Of a stretch of 64,000 bases of DNA, positions 34,425-44,470 are shown in pieces. Each line of letters starts with the position of its first letter. The first letter of the stretch is position 1. The notes below the pieces were generated by a model that was not told where the DNA came from, searched no databases, and saw nothing but the letters and a program-made list of their open reading frames with translations. The position numbers and the translations under genes are program-made. Source of the stretch: Syngnathus acus (lineage: Eukaryota > Chordata > Actinopteri > Syngnathiformes > Syngnathidae); NCBI RefSeq assembly GCF_901709675.1, contig NC_051103.1, positions 421,501-485,500 on the forward strand, read 5' to 3'.

Positions 34425-34893
34425 AAGTTAAGTTAAGTTAAAGTTAAGTTAAAGTCCCAATGATCGTCACACACATCTGGGTGTGGTGAAATTTTTCCTC
34501 TGCATTTAACCCATCCCCATGTGATTTTGATCCATCCCCTGGGGGAGAGGGGAGCAGTGAGCAGCAGCGGTGCCGCGCTCGGGAATCATTTAAAGATTAA
34601 AGTCCCAATGATCGTCACACACACACCTGGGTGTGGTGAAATTTGTCCTCTGCATTTAACCCATCCCCGTGTGGTTTTAATCCATCCCCTGGGGGAGAGG
34701 GGAGCAGTGAGCAGCAGCGGTGCCGCGCTCGGGAATCAGTTGGTGATCTAACCCCCCAATTCCAACCCTTAATGCTGAGTGCCAAGCAGGGAGGCAATGG
34801 GTCCCATTTTTAGTCTTTGGTATGACCCGGCTAGGGTTTGAACCCACAACCTTCCAGTCTCAGGGCGGACACTCTACCACTAGGCCACTGAGC
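34425..34893 (-). mobile_element. Two SINE S1 copies in tandem (one truncated)
   Basis: 34425-34591 is the 3' half of S1, preceded by a 'gttaaagttaa' repeat; 34592-34893 is a full copy, ending at 'aggccactgagctag'. They insert between the linker and endonuclease pieces of LINE B. Confidence 0.85.
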
Positions 34894-35840
34894 TAGTTGT
34901 TGACTCTCCTGGCTCAGTTGAGATAGAACTGTCTCTCCCATTTCAATGGTGTCTTTGCTAAACGGGTCTTCATTGTATAGGGAGTTATAAGTTTTTTAAT
35001 TTGATCAGTCATTCCCGGAATGTACTCCTTTCTGCAGCCTCTAGGCATGTTTGTTGAGCTGACCTCCATACTAGTTGAACAAATTTATCGTAACGATCAG
35101 GCTCGGGTGGTATGGCATCAATACGCTGTTCAATAAATTCCTTATAACCTGTCAATTTTGCTTTTTTAAAATTGAACCTGGGGAGATATTTTGATTGTGT
35201 AGCTCTTACAACTGGGTGGAATGTGATTTGTACAGGTCGGTGTTGGGACCTTGGTATAGGTTGTAAGACTGTTCTTGTAAGGATATTGGGATTTGTTGAG
35301 GTAACAAAAGCTAGGTCTGGGTTGTACCCCTTTCTCCATCTTGCACTGTTGAAGGTGGGAGGGTATTTTGGGTCGTATAATAGCTCAAGGTTATTGTTAA
35401 GAGCCAATTAAGTTACCTTTTCCCCATTTCCATCTTCATAGCCCCAGTTTGGGCTATGGCTGTTAAAGTCTCCAATGATAAGATGCATTTTCCCTTGGAG
35501 GTCTAAGGTGGGAGGCCACTCAAATGGTTCATTTGGGGGTTTATAAACAGAGATGATGGTCAGGTGTTTTGTCTTATTGATTAATTTGATTATTTCAATG
35601 GGGCCAGCTTCAATTCTTGCTGTGCTCAAAACTGATGATTTGTCCCCAACAATTATGGTACTTCCAGATGTTTGGTTAGCGATGTCAATAGCCAAGTGCA
35701 TTCCTGGTACAGAGGGCTGGTTGTTCATCCTATGTGTTTCTTGCAGACACAAGACATCTGGTTGGAGGTCTGAAAGGATCTTTGCTTTATTATTGCTAAA
35801 GCCTTCAATATTTAAACTAATTGTATTCATGTTGTCAGTG

Positions 35841-36496
35841 GGCCGAGGGTTTATCCTTTTAACTTAAGGCTAGGACCTTACAGAGGCGAGCCCTCAGAGA
35901 TGAACACAAATGTGGAATGGTTTGTTACTAGAGCAATGACTGAAAAAAAAACAGACGGTGACCGGACGGTTAGTAGACGATATAACATCTTTCTTTGACT
36001 GAAGCAATAATGTTGCGTAGCCAGCTGCCCTCTCATTTGTAAGGGGGAACAAAATGGGCCACCGTTTTTTTAAAACTGGTGCTGCCTACTAATGTTGCAT
36101 TGGGAGAGGTGCATACGTATCTATTAGTATAACCAGCGGAGTTATGACAGAATTAGTGGGGGGGGGCAAAGCGATCCATACATTTTCTGTAATGAACTAA
36201 AATTGACTATGAACTCTTTATCAATCATATTGCATCAACACAAAGTATTTACAGCATTCATCTTTTTTACTCTTTTTCATTCATTCATTCGCGTACTTGT
36301 TGAACCACCCCTCCTTCCACCAACACCCCCCCTCACCTGATGAGTGTGTACAAGCAAATTTGGTCACTATAATTTTTAATTTTGGTGGGCATAAGTATTA
36401 GGATGTAAACAAACAGTGTTTTACTTGGAATTCAAAGTCTTTGTGAATCATAAAGGTGGTAGAGATAAAATGAGAAAAATGAGTAGCTAGGGGAAA
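35841..36496. other. Unassigned sequence upstream of LINE B
   Basis: It may include the LINE's 5' leader. No reading frame of note. Confidence 0.4.
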
Positions 36497-36498
36497 TA

Positions 36499-38125
36499 CA
36501 GTGCCTTGCGAAAGTATTCGGCCCCCTTGAACCTTTCAACATTTCGTGACATTTCAGGCATCAAACATAAAGATATAAAAGTTTAATTTTTTGTCAAGAA
36601 TCAACAACAAGTGGGACACAATCGTGAAGTGGAAAAAAATTTATTTGATAATTTAAACTTTTTTAACAAATAAAAAACTGAAAAGTGGGGCGTGCAATAT
36701 TATTCGGCCCCCTTGCGCTAATACTTTGTAGCGCCACCTTTTGCTGCAATTACAGCTGCAAGTCGCTTGGGGTATGTCTTTATCAGTTTTGCACATCGAG
36801 AGACTGGAATTCTTGCCCATTCTTCCTTGCAAAACAGCTCGAACTCAGTGAGGTTGGATGGAGAGCGTTTGTGAACAGCAGTCTTCAGCTCTTTCCACAG
36901 ATTCTCGATTGGATTCAGGTCTGGACTTTGACTTGGCCATTCTAACACCTGGATACGTCTATTTGTGAACCATTCCATTGTAGATTTGGCTTTATGTTTT
37001 GGATCATTGTCCTGTTGGAAGATAAATCTCCGTCCCAGTCTCAGGTCTTTTGCAGACTCCAACAGGTTTTCTTCCAGAATGGTCCTGTATTTGGCTCCAT
37101 CCATCTTCCCATCAATTTTAGCCATCTTCCCTGTCCCTGCTGAAGAAAAGCAGGCCCAAACCATGATGCTGCCACCACCATGTTTGACAGTGGGGATGGT
37201 GTGTTCAGGGTGATGAGCTGTGTTGCTTTTACGCCAAACATATCGTTTTGCATTGTGGCCAAAAAGTTCGATTTTGGTTTCATCTGACCGGCGCACCTTC
37301 TTCCACATGTTTGGTGTGTCTCCCAGGTGGCTTGTGGCAAACTTTAAACGAGACTTTTTATGGATATCTTTGAGAAATGGCTTTCTTCTTGCCACTCTTC
37401 CATAAAGGCCAGATTTGTGCAGTGCACGACTGATTGTTGTCCTATGGACAGACTCTCCCACCTCAGCTGTAGTTATCTGCAGTTCATCCAGAGTGATCAT
37501 GGGCTTCTTGGCTGCATCTCTGATCAGTCTTCTCCTTGTTTGAGATGAAAGTTTGGAGGGACGGCCGGGTCTTGGTAGATTTGCAGTGGTCTGATACTCC
37601 TTCCATTTCAATATAATTGCTTGCACAGTGCTCCTTGAGATGTTTAAAGCTTGGGAAATATTTTTGTATCCAAATCCGGCTTTAAACTTCTCCACAACAG
37701 TATCTCGGACCTGCCTGGTGTGTTCCTTTGTCTTCATGGTTCTCTTTGCGCTTTAAACAGAACCCTGAGACTATCAAAGAGCAGGTGCATTTATACGGAG
37801 ACTTGATTACACACAGGTGAATTCTATTTATCATCATCAGTCATTTAGGACAACATTGGATCATTCAAAGATCCTCACTGAACTTCTGGAGTGAGTTTGC
37901 TGCACTGAAAGTAAAGGGGCCGAATAATATTGCACGCCCCACTTTTCAGTTTTTTATTTGTTAAAAAAGTTTAAATTATCCAATAAATTTCGTTCCACTT
38001 CACGATTGTGTCCCACTTGTTGATTCTTGACAAAAAAATAAAATTTTATATCTTTATGTTTGAAGCCTGAAATGTGGCGAAATGTTGAAAGGTTCAAGGG
38101 GGCCGAATACTTTCGCAAGGCACTG
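36499..38125 (-). mobile_element. Tc1-like transposon, copy 2, with a full-length frame
   Basis: CAGTGCCTTGCGAAAGTATT ends, TA at 36497-36498 and 38126-38127, and about 210-bp inverted repeats. It is the inverted counterpart of 5830-7457. Confidence 0.95.
36718..37737 (-). CDS. Tc1-family transposase, uninterrupted 339-residue frame
   Basis: Paired-like DNA-binding region (residues 1-110, GRPSK near 58), nuclear-targeting basic stretch (GRVARRKP), then the catalytic domain with D152, D243 and E278 (DD34E) and the glycine-rich KHGGGSIMVW box near 186-195. It catalyses cut-and-paste transposition at TA. No stop or frameshift. Next to the first catalytic Asp, the usual VLWSDE is VRRSDE here: two base changes relative to the copy at 6220, replacing a conserved Leu-Trp. 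That probably weakens or abolishes activity. Stop TAG is at 36718-36720. Confidence 0.93.
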   Translation of the reverse strand: MKTKEHTRQVRDTVVEKFKAGFGYKNISQALNISRSTVQAIILKWKEYQTTANLPRPGRPSKLSSQTRRRLIRDAAKKPMITLDELQITTAEVGESVHRTTISRALHKSGLYGRVARRKPFLKDIHKKSRLKFATSHLGDTPNMWKKVRRSDETKIELFGHNAKRYVWRKSNTAHHPEHTIPTVKHGGGSIMVWACFSSAGTGKMAKIDGKMDGAKYRTILEENLLESAKDLRLGRRFIFQQDNDPKHKAKSTMEWFTNRRIQVLEWPSQSPDLNPIENLWKELKTAVHKRSPSNLTEFELFCKEEWARIPVSRCAKLIKTYPKRLAAVIAAKGGATKY

Positions 38126-38139
38126 TATGTGTTGAAGCG

Positions 38140-38632
38140 TTTAGCGTTATTTACTCATTATTATTATGTGTTGTGTTAGTTTACCAAGAAGATAAACTTA
38201 GCAAAGGTTTAGTTGCATTGTCCCACAGGAAAGCAGAATTCAACGTGCTTCAAGTTATCTGATCACAGTCGAGGACGGGTCAGCCAACCATGGAGAAGTC
38301 AACCGGTTGAGGAAACAGGACAGACTCTGCAATTCCAGTGCTGGGGTCACGGGTCGACAATTAAATGCTGGGTCACACCACACACACTACATTCCTTAGA
38401 TAGGCAGCGTTGGTACAGCTCCAAGCTCCCCTTCCTTTAGTGTAGCAACACCTTTGTAACCAGGGCAACCAAAACACTAAAAAGCGGAGTATGCAGAGAA
38501 AGAACTCAGAATTGATGGAGATTGTAACTGAGCTTCCTTTCTCTATTGTTCTCCTCGCGAATAAACCAATCCTGGTTGTTTTCTTCTCTTTGTTTTGGTG
38601 TGTAAAATGTCTGATGGTACTTAGACCTGACA
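38140..38632 (+). mobile_element. Partial LTR of the same retrovirus family
   Basis: From about 38165 it parallels the LTR at 39340-40174: 'ttgcattgtcccacaggaaa', 'tagtgtagcaacacctttgt', 'tctgatggtacttagacctg' and the end ...GACCTGACA at 38632. It is more diverged than the two LTRs of the provirus and lacks the U3 start. Confidence 0.8.
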
Positions 38633-38868
38633 GTAAGTTTTCCAAATACATTTTTAAAGTTGAAGATTATGGTATTAAAACCTTCTTACTTTTCGCTTTG
38701 TTTTTGCCACAGTTAGTATTTGTAATAATTATGCTCATGTAATACCTGTTGGGGAGATTTATTGAGTTGTTTGCATGCCTGTAAGAGGAGGGAGAAGTTA
38801 CAGGTAAAATTGATATCCTATTATTTTACATTTATTATATGCAGTAAGGATTGTCGATGCCCTAAACC
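38633..38868. other. Unassigned spacer
   Basis: No recognised element. Confidence 0.4.
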
Positions 38869-39339
38869 AGGGGTCGGCAACCCGCTGCTCTAGCGCCTCA
38901 AGCGGCTCTTTAGCGCCGCCCTAGTGGCTTCCTGGAGCTTTTCTAAAAATTTATGAAAATGGAAAAAGTAAAGAGGGAAAATATATTTTTTATTTTAGTA
39001 TACTTTCTGTAGTAGGGAAAACTCGAGACAAACTTTCTCAACGTTTTCCAATGCTGTAAATTGTGTAGAATACATATTAAATTTCAAAATATCTGTCAAC
39101 AGAGATTTGGGTCATAAGCTGCGACACACATGTCTTGCAACTCGCCAGGCTGTTGTAAACAAACCGGTGGGTGTGTGATGAGCCATAAATCCCAATGGGG
39201 AAAAAGAGAACGATAGCCGAGGAGAACAAAATATTTTTTAACAGTTCTTGGACCGAATCGTTGCAATTGCGGAATGGTTGCCTACATGTTTGCTCTGTAA
39301 TGAGCAGTTGTCAAACAACAAAAAGAGTAATGTGGAAAG

Positions 39340-40174
39340 TGTTGGAATAATTGGATGGTGAGGCATTGATAAGCCTGACCAAGGGCCTCATAATTTACGA
39401 GTTGGGAGTCCCTTGCTTCAACAAAGCTCTCTGTCTAGCTCCAGAGAGTTCCTTTAACTCCCTTTCTTATCTCACTAGTTCTCTGTTCAATTCATAAGAA
39501 CTTTTTTTCCTTTAAGTCAACTCTGTAGCTTTTATCCATAGTTCCTTTAACTCCCTTTCTTTCTTATCTCACTAGTTCTCTGTTCAATTCATCTGAACTT
39601 TTTTTCCTTTAAGTCAACTCTGTAGCTTTTATCCATGGATTGTTGTTGATCAATACTGTTTGTCTTTAAGTGTTATAGAAAAGACATATCTGTTGAAGTA
39701 GTTACATATAAGTTATCCCATATTTACTCAATACTATTATTGTGTGAAACTTAGCAAGAAAGTCGAGTTGCATTGTTCCACAGGAAAACGGCACTCAACA
39801 CGTTTCGAGATATCTAATCAAGGACGAGTCAGCCAACCAGCTGCCAACCGGCTGAGGAGGAGCAGGATAGACTGCAACCTAACTGCTGGGATCACGGAAC
39901 GGCCAAGACCATGCGGCCTCGCAGCACATAACATTCGTTAGCTAATCAGCATTGCTACAGCTCCAAACTCCCCTCCCTTTAGTGTAGCAACGCCTTTGTA
40001 ACCAGGGCAACCAAAACATTAAAAAGAGGAGAACGCAGAGTAAGAACTCAGAAATATCGGCGAATGTAACTGAGCCTTTTCATAATTCTCCTCAACGAGT
40101 AAAACAAATACTGGTTGTCTTCTCCTCTTTGTTTCAGCGTGTGGATAAATGTCTGATGGTATTTAGACCTGCCA
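39340..40174 (+). repeat. 5' LTR of the provirus
   Basis: 835 bp, TGTTGGAATA...GACCTGCCA. It contains a 93-97 bp direct duplication (39447-39539 and 39540-39636) that the 3' LTR lacks. Confidence 0.92.
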
Positions 40175-40181
40175 TTTAAAT

Positions 40182-40198
40182 TGGTCCTTCGAGCCGGA
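40182..40198 (+). promoter_or_regulatory. Primer binding site, tRNA-Tyr type
   Basis: TGGTCCTTCGAGCCGGA, 7 nt after the LTR end, is complementary to the 3' end (with CCA) of vertebrate tRNA-Tyr as I remember it. 17 positions match. Confidence 0.75.
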
Positions 40199-40454
40199 TG
40201 CCAATACACCTGAAGATTCCAGCGGGCGTCAGCGGAGATCCAGAAAGACTGCGCGCGGCAGGATCTCCCTAGGCGGGGTCCTAAGATCCTTTCCAAGGGC
40301 TGGCTGTCTGCTTGTCAGCTGGGATCTGAAGGTTGAAGGCAGTCCGAGGTGCAGAGGTGAAGAGAACCAGACGGGTAAGTTGTGTTTTTTTTCTAAAAGA
40401 AAGTGGTGCGGCTGAGGGCTCATCGTGCCCTGTAAAATCCTAGGTGAGAGAGAA

Positions 40455-40660
40455 GGACAACAGAAGTCCACAGACCCTGCATAACTCAAATTCCGCAACG
40501 GACAGTGAGGTCCAAGTGATTGAAAGGACAGTGAGGTCCAAGTAGAAGGTCAGCGGAGCCAAAGAAAAGCTGAAAATGTAAATTACGTCTAAAGGTAACA
40601 GGACAGTGAGGTCCGTGTTAAGAAGTAAAAGGACAGTGAGGTCCAAGGACAGTGAGGTCC
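40455..40660 (+). promoter_or_regulatory. Array of short hairpin motifs in the viral leader
   Basis: Five exact copies of GGACAGTGAGGTCC at 40500, 40526, 40601, 40631 and 40647, plus a variant GGACAACAGAAGTCC at 40455. Each can form a 4-bp stem (GGAC/GTCC) with a 6-7 nt loop. The place between primer site and gag is where retroviruses keep dimerisation and packaging signals. Function is inference. Confidence 0.6.
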
Positions 40661-40925
40661 ATGTAGAAAAGGAGTCCGGGTAAAACCAAAAATTCCGCAA
40701 AACCGTGTGAATGAGTGTGAATGGGGATACGTATCACTCGATATAGTATTCCATATTCAAGCAGTGGGGAACACATAACGTGGTTCTGTGGACGCAATAG
40801 GCAAGGATTCTCCACCAGAACGCTGGTCGAAGTGAGAATAACCACAGGATCTTTTCGTTATCCCACTGGAAACACCCAACTTTAGAAACCCCTACGGTTT
40901 TACAGTTGGGACCAAATTGATTAAA

Positions 40926-41162
40926 ATGGGGAACTGGCAGAGCAAAAATAATATCCGGGATACACTAAAATGTAAAGATTGGAAAATAATTGAAAGACAG
41001 GATCCTGATCGAATTAAAAATCTCGATAAACGGATCAAAAAATACAAATTTGAGGGTAAACAAGAAGAAGTACAAGAGCGGGAGGAGAAAACACAGGCTA
41101 CAAATTCAAAACAAAAGATCATAGAGAAGTTGTATCCGCAAATACATGACGCACAAAAATGA
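40926..41162 (+). pseudogene. Retroviral gag, matrix part
   Basis: Starts MGNWQSKNN, with Gly2 as a likely myristoylation site for membrane targeting, followed by a highly charged stretch of 78 residues. It then runs out of frame at an A-run near 41154, and gag continues in another frame. Matrix proteins line the inner membrane face of the particle. The start is chosen because of Gly2; an upstream in-frame Met at 40917 lacks it. Confidence 0.7.
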
Positions 41163-41872
41163 GGAGTCACCTCCTCCTTATGGGTTAACAGACAGAGCCA
41201 CGAGGCAGAAAAGCCCACAAGAAATGAATTGGTCGAAGAAAATGGGCGCAGACTATCCATTTTCACCTAAAAACAAAATTATGCCTTCAGCCCCATTCGT
41301 TGAAGAAACTTACATTGAAAATTCTGAATTAACTCCAAACATGCCACTATATCCAATTATACTAGTGGCCAACCCAAATAATGATCCAGGTAATGAACAA
41401 ATTCACCCCAGGGTGGTAATGGTCGACAGAACGTGGACAATGGGGGAAATAAGGAAAGCATTAGAAGGAGTAGTTCCTTGTGAGGAGGACGTTGAACAGT
41501 TCTGTACAGGGATGGAAGATTTGAGAAGATCATATAATCTGAATGGGACCGAAGTACAACAAATTTGGATGACCGCTTTGGGTCTGGATTGGCATTTAGT
41601 CAGAGGGGATTGGGCACTTATTAATGCCTGGGATCAACCCTTACCCTACAACAGCCCAGAATTAACTTATCAAGTAGAAGCGCTGATTAATCAGGTACGC
41701 AACAGATATAGAATGAGAGCAAATTATATAGAGATAGGGAGAACAAATCAAAATGATAATGAAACCTTTGATGAATATCGAGTGCGCATGACAGAAGTTT
41801 TTAAAATACACAGTGGACTGGTAGAAGATAATGCGCCCCAAGGTACTTATCAGCAACAATTAAAAAACGCCA
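41146..41872 (+). pseudogene. Retroviral gag, capsid part, interrupted by a LINE
   Basis: An open frame with a PPPY late-budding motif (near 41171), a proline-rich linker and a capsid-like segment (WTMGEIRKAL, IWMTALGLDW, YRMRANYIEI). It is lost at about 41870 where LINE C begins. The downstream part of gag resumes near 45637. Capsid assigned from motif order and position; no search was done. Confidence 0.7.
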
Positions 41873-42079
41873 ACCACGTAGGGTCCAAGCCAGTAATACA
41901 AATTTGGGTGACCAAAAATTAACAGGGCGAACCTCGCACACGAACTCCCCAGATACAGACAGCACATAACGTGTCCCACCAGAGGGGCACAGATACTGGA
42001 CCACTGCTACACCGTAATTAAGGATGCATACCACTCTGTGGCTCGTGCAGCATTAGGACTCTTGGACTACTGTCTAGTA

Positions 42080-43009
42080 CAGGGGTGGCCAACCAGTCAG
42101 AGGCGAAGAGCCACATTCTTGACTGTGTCATCCCAAAGAGCCACATACACCCCCCCCCACCCCACCGCAAAGAGCCACATCACCCACCCCCCACCCCCCC
42201 GCAGACAGAGAGAGACAGACACACACAGGCCTCTGCTCAGCCAGATTTATTGAATATGTCCCACACCAAGATTATGACATTTAACATTGTGGGCACTGTC
42301 TCACACACACATAAACTCTCAGTTCAAGCAAGTCCACAAACAGAAATATAACAATTTTCAATAACCCTAACCCTTTAATGAAGTCGCCTTCGTTGTATGG
42401 CTTTTTAGCCTGTGCAATGTTCCAAGCCAGTTGATATGATGCAAGCGTTACGGTCTCTGAGTGGTTTGTAAATTTTTGGGAAAAATGCATCTGCTTTTCT
42501 GCCTGACTTTTCAAAGTGACCAACCTGTGCTTGCGAAGTTCAGTCCCTTTTGGAAATTCCTGGTCGATATTAGGATGGACTGAGCTGAAGTGACGCTGAA
42601 GATTTGAAGCTTTGAAATGCGCTAACGATGCCTGACATATAAGGCAGAATGGCTTGCCATTACGTTCAACAAAAAAATATAAACTCTCCCACTCTGTTAA
42701 AAACGTCCTGTGTTCTTCTTCATATTTTCGTTTGGCTGTGCTTTTTTTCCCTGCCATTTTGAGAGCGAACTTGAAACTAATTATTTACAACTCAAATGAA
42801 CGCGCGCATTTGTCATCAGTACGTCATTCTTCTTCTTCTTTTCAACTCAAACCGATTCAACTGGTCAGCGCACCACCGCCACCTAGGGGGAATAAATGGC
42901 AGCGCCAGCCAAGCATTTTGACGCTTGTCATGTGAAATCTCCTGAAGAGCCGCATGAAACCAGCCAAAGAGCCGCATGCGGCTCGCGAGCCGCGGGTTGG
43001 CCACAGCTG
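42080..43009 (-). mobile_element. Non-autonomous hAT element (family H1), copy 2, 930 bp
   Basis: Ends CAGGGGTGGCCAACC and GGTTGGCCACAGCTG, 8-bp duplication GTCTAGTA at 42072-42079 and 43010-43017. Same length as copy 3 at 62961-63890. Confidence 0.95.
42281..42757 (-). CDS. BED-finger-only hAT protein, 158 residues
   Basis: An uninterrupted frame from ATG (42757) beginning MAGKKSTAKRKYEEEHRTF. It has a BED-like finger (CLIC ... LQRHFSSVHP; C-x2-C-x16-H-x5-H), a linker rich in Lys/Gln, the first words of the hAT transposase core (SYQLAWNIAQAKKPYNE, FIKGLGLLK), then a short unrelated tail. The catalytic domain is absent. It is nearly identical to the frame at 63213. A DNA-binding fragment like this could bind element ends; whether it is made is unknown. 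Confidence 0.75.
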   Translation of the reverse strand: MAGKKSTAKRKYEEEHRTFLTEWESLYFFVERNGKPFCLICQASLAHFKASNLQRHFSSVHPNIDQEFPKGTELRKHRLVTLKSQAEKQMHFSQKFTNHSETVTLASYQLAWNIAQAKKPYNEGDFIKGLGLLKIVIFLFVDLLELRVYVCVRQCPQC

Positions 43010-44295
43010 GTCTAGTACATCTGATCCCGGCCTACAGGCAGAAACTAAAAACTTCTAAACCTGTGGACTGGTAGAAGATAATGCGCCCCAAGGTACTTAT
43101 CAGCAACAATTAAAAAACGCCAACCACGTAGGGTCCAAGCCAGTAATACAAATTTGGGTGACCAAAAATTAACAGGGCGAACCTCGCACACGAACTCCCC
43201 AGATACAGACAGCACATAACGTGTCCCACCAGAGGGGCACAGATACTGGACCACTGCTACACTGTAATTAAGGATGCATACCACTCTGTGGCTCGTGCAG
43301 CTTTAGGACTCTTGGACTAATGTCTAGTACATCTGATCCCGGCCTACAGGCAGAAACTAAAAACTTCTAAACCTGTGGTGAGGACTGTGAGGAAGTGGAC
43401 AGTGGAGTCAAGGCAGGACCTCAAGCCTGCTTTGACTGCACCAATTGGGGAGTTTTTGAAGCTGCAACTTCAGACCTGCATGAACTCACTGACACTGTCA
43501 CATCATACATCAGTTTTTTGTGAGGTTCTGTGTGTGCAGACTAAGACCTTCTGCACGTACAACAATGACAAACCTTGGTTTACACCGAACCTTAGGAGGC
43601 TGCGCAAAGTCAAGGAGGAGGCCTACAGGGGCGGCAACCGGGACCTGTTCAAGCGGACCAGAAACACACTGAACCGAGAGGTCAGGAAAGCCAGGAGGTG
43701 TTACGGGGAGAGCCTGGAGAGACACCTCTCTGCCAATCCTGATCCCTCAACAGTGTGGAAAGGTCTGCAGAGTATCACGGGATTCAAGAAACGAACCCCC
43801 CGTCCTGTGGAGAGCCCAAGGCTTGCAAACCAGCTAAACAGGTGCTACTGCAGGTTTGATCGGTCCTCCCACACAACAGGACCTCCTGCAGCACAATCAA
43901 CATACTCACCTCACACCACAACCGCTCTGTCCACTCCTCCATCACTGTTGTCACCTACTCTCCCTCTTGCAGAGGCCGCGCCCGCACTCCAGATCCGCGA
44001 GGAGGAAGTGCGCCAGATGTTCCGGAGACAAAAGATCAGGAAGGCACCGGGCCCAGACGGCGTGTCACCTTCCTGCTTGAAAGTCTGTGCTGAACAGCTG
44101 GCACCCACCTTTGCACGGATCTTCAACCGTTCCCTGGAGCTGTGTGAGGTGCCCTCGTGCTTCAAGAGCTCCACCATCGTTCCAGTGGCCAAGAAGCCCG
44201 CCTTCACAGGTTTGAATCATGATAGACCTGTCGCCCTGACATTTGTGGTCATGAAATCTTTCAAGAGGTTAGTGCTGAACCACCTGAAGGATGTT

Positions 44296-44470
44296 AAAAA
44301 GTTAAAGTCCCAATGATCGTCACACACACATCTGGGTGTGGTGAAATTTGTCCTCTGCATTTAACCCATCCCCGTGTGATTTTAATCCATCCCCTGGGGT
44401 AGAGGGGAGCAGTGAGCAGCAGCGGTGCCGCGCTCGGGAATCAGTTGGTGATCTAACCCCCCAATTCCAA
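44296..44470 (-). mobile_element. Truncated SINE S1 inside LINE C
   Basis: From 'gttaaagtcccaatgatcgt' to 'ccccccaattccaa', the 3' half of S1 without the tRNA-like head. It interrupts the reverse transcriptase frame. Confidence 0.85.

Larger units (their letters stand above)
27227..35840 (-). mobile_element. LINE family B (jockey/I group), one copy broken by several insertions
   Basis: Pieces lie in the right order on the minus strand: endonuclease N-terminus at 35830-35408 (LNIEGFSNNKAK, VLCLQETH, IIGDFNSHSPNWGY), endonuclease C-terminus and linker at 35407-35009, linker at 34377-34160, reverse transcriptase with palm A (VFVDLTAAYDSVNHR) near 30650, the box YTDD (FIYTDDLCLA) within 30504-30061, C-terminal region 30120-29705, and a cysteine-rich end (CECGEGAQIIEHIL) at 27500-27227. 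Most family members carry YADD; here the Ala is Thr. Insertions: a pogo transposon (27511-29699), a MITE and hAT (32171-34152) and SINEs (34425-34893). The clade (I/Nimb-like) is inference. Confidence 0.8.
41817..43378. repeat. 312-bp tandem duplication over the gag/LINE junction
   Basis: Unit 1 is 41817-42079 plus 43018-43066 (split by the hAT at 42080-43017); unit 2 is 43067-43378. Both add up to 312 bp. Each starts with the end of gag and finishes in LINE C. The junctions share GTGG. Unit 2 keeps the undisturbed hAT target GTCTAGTA at 43322. Confidence 0.93.
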
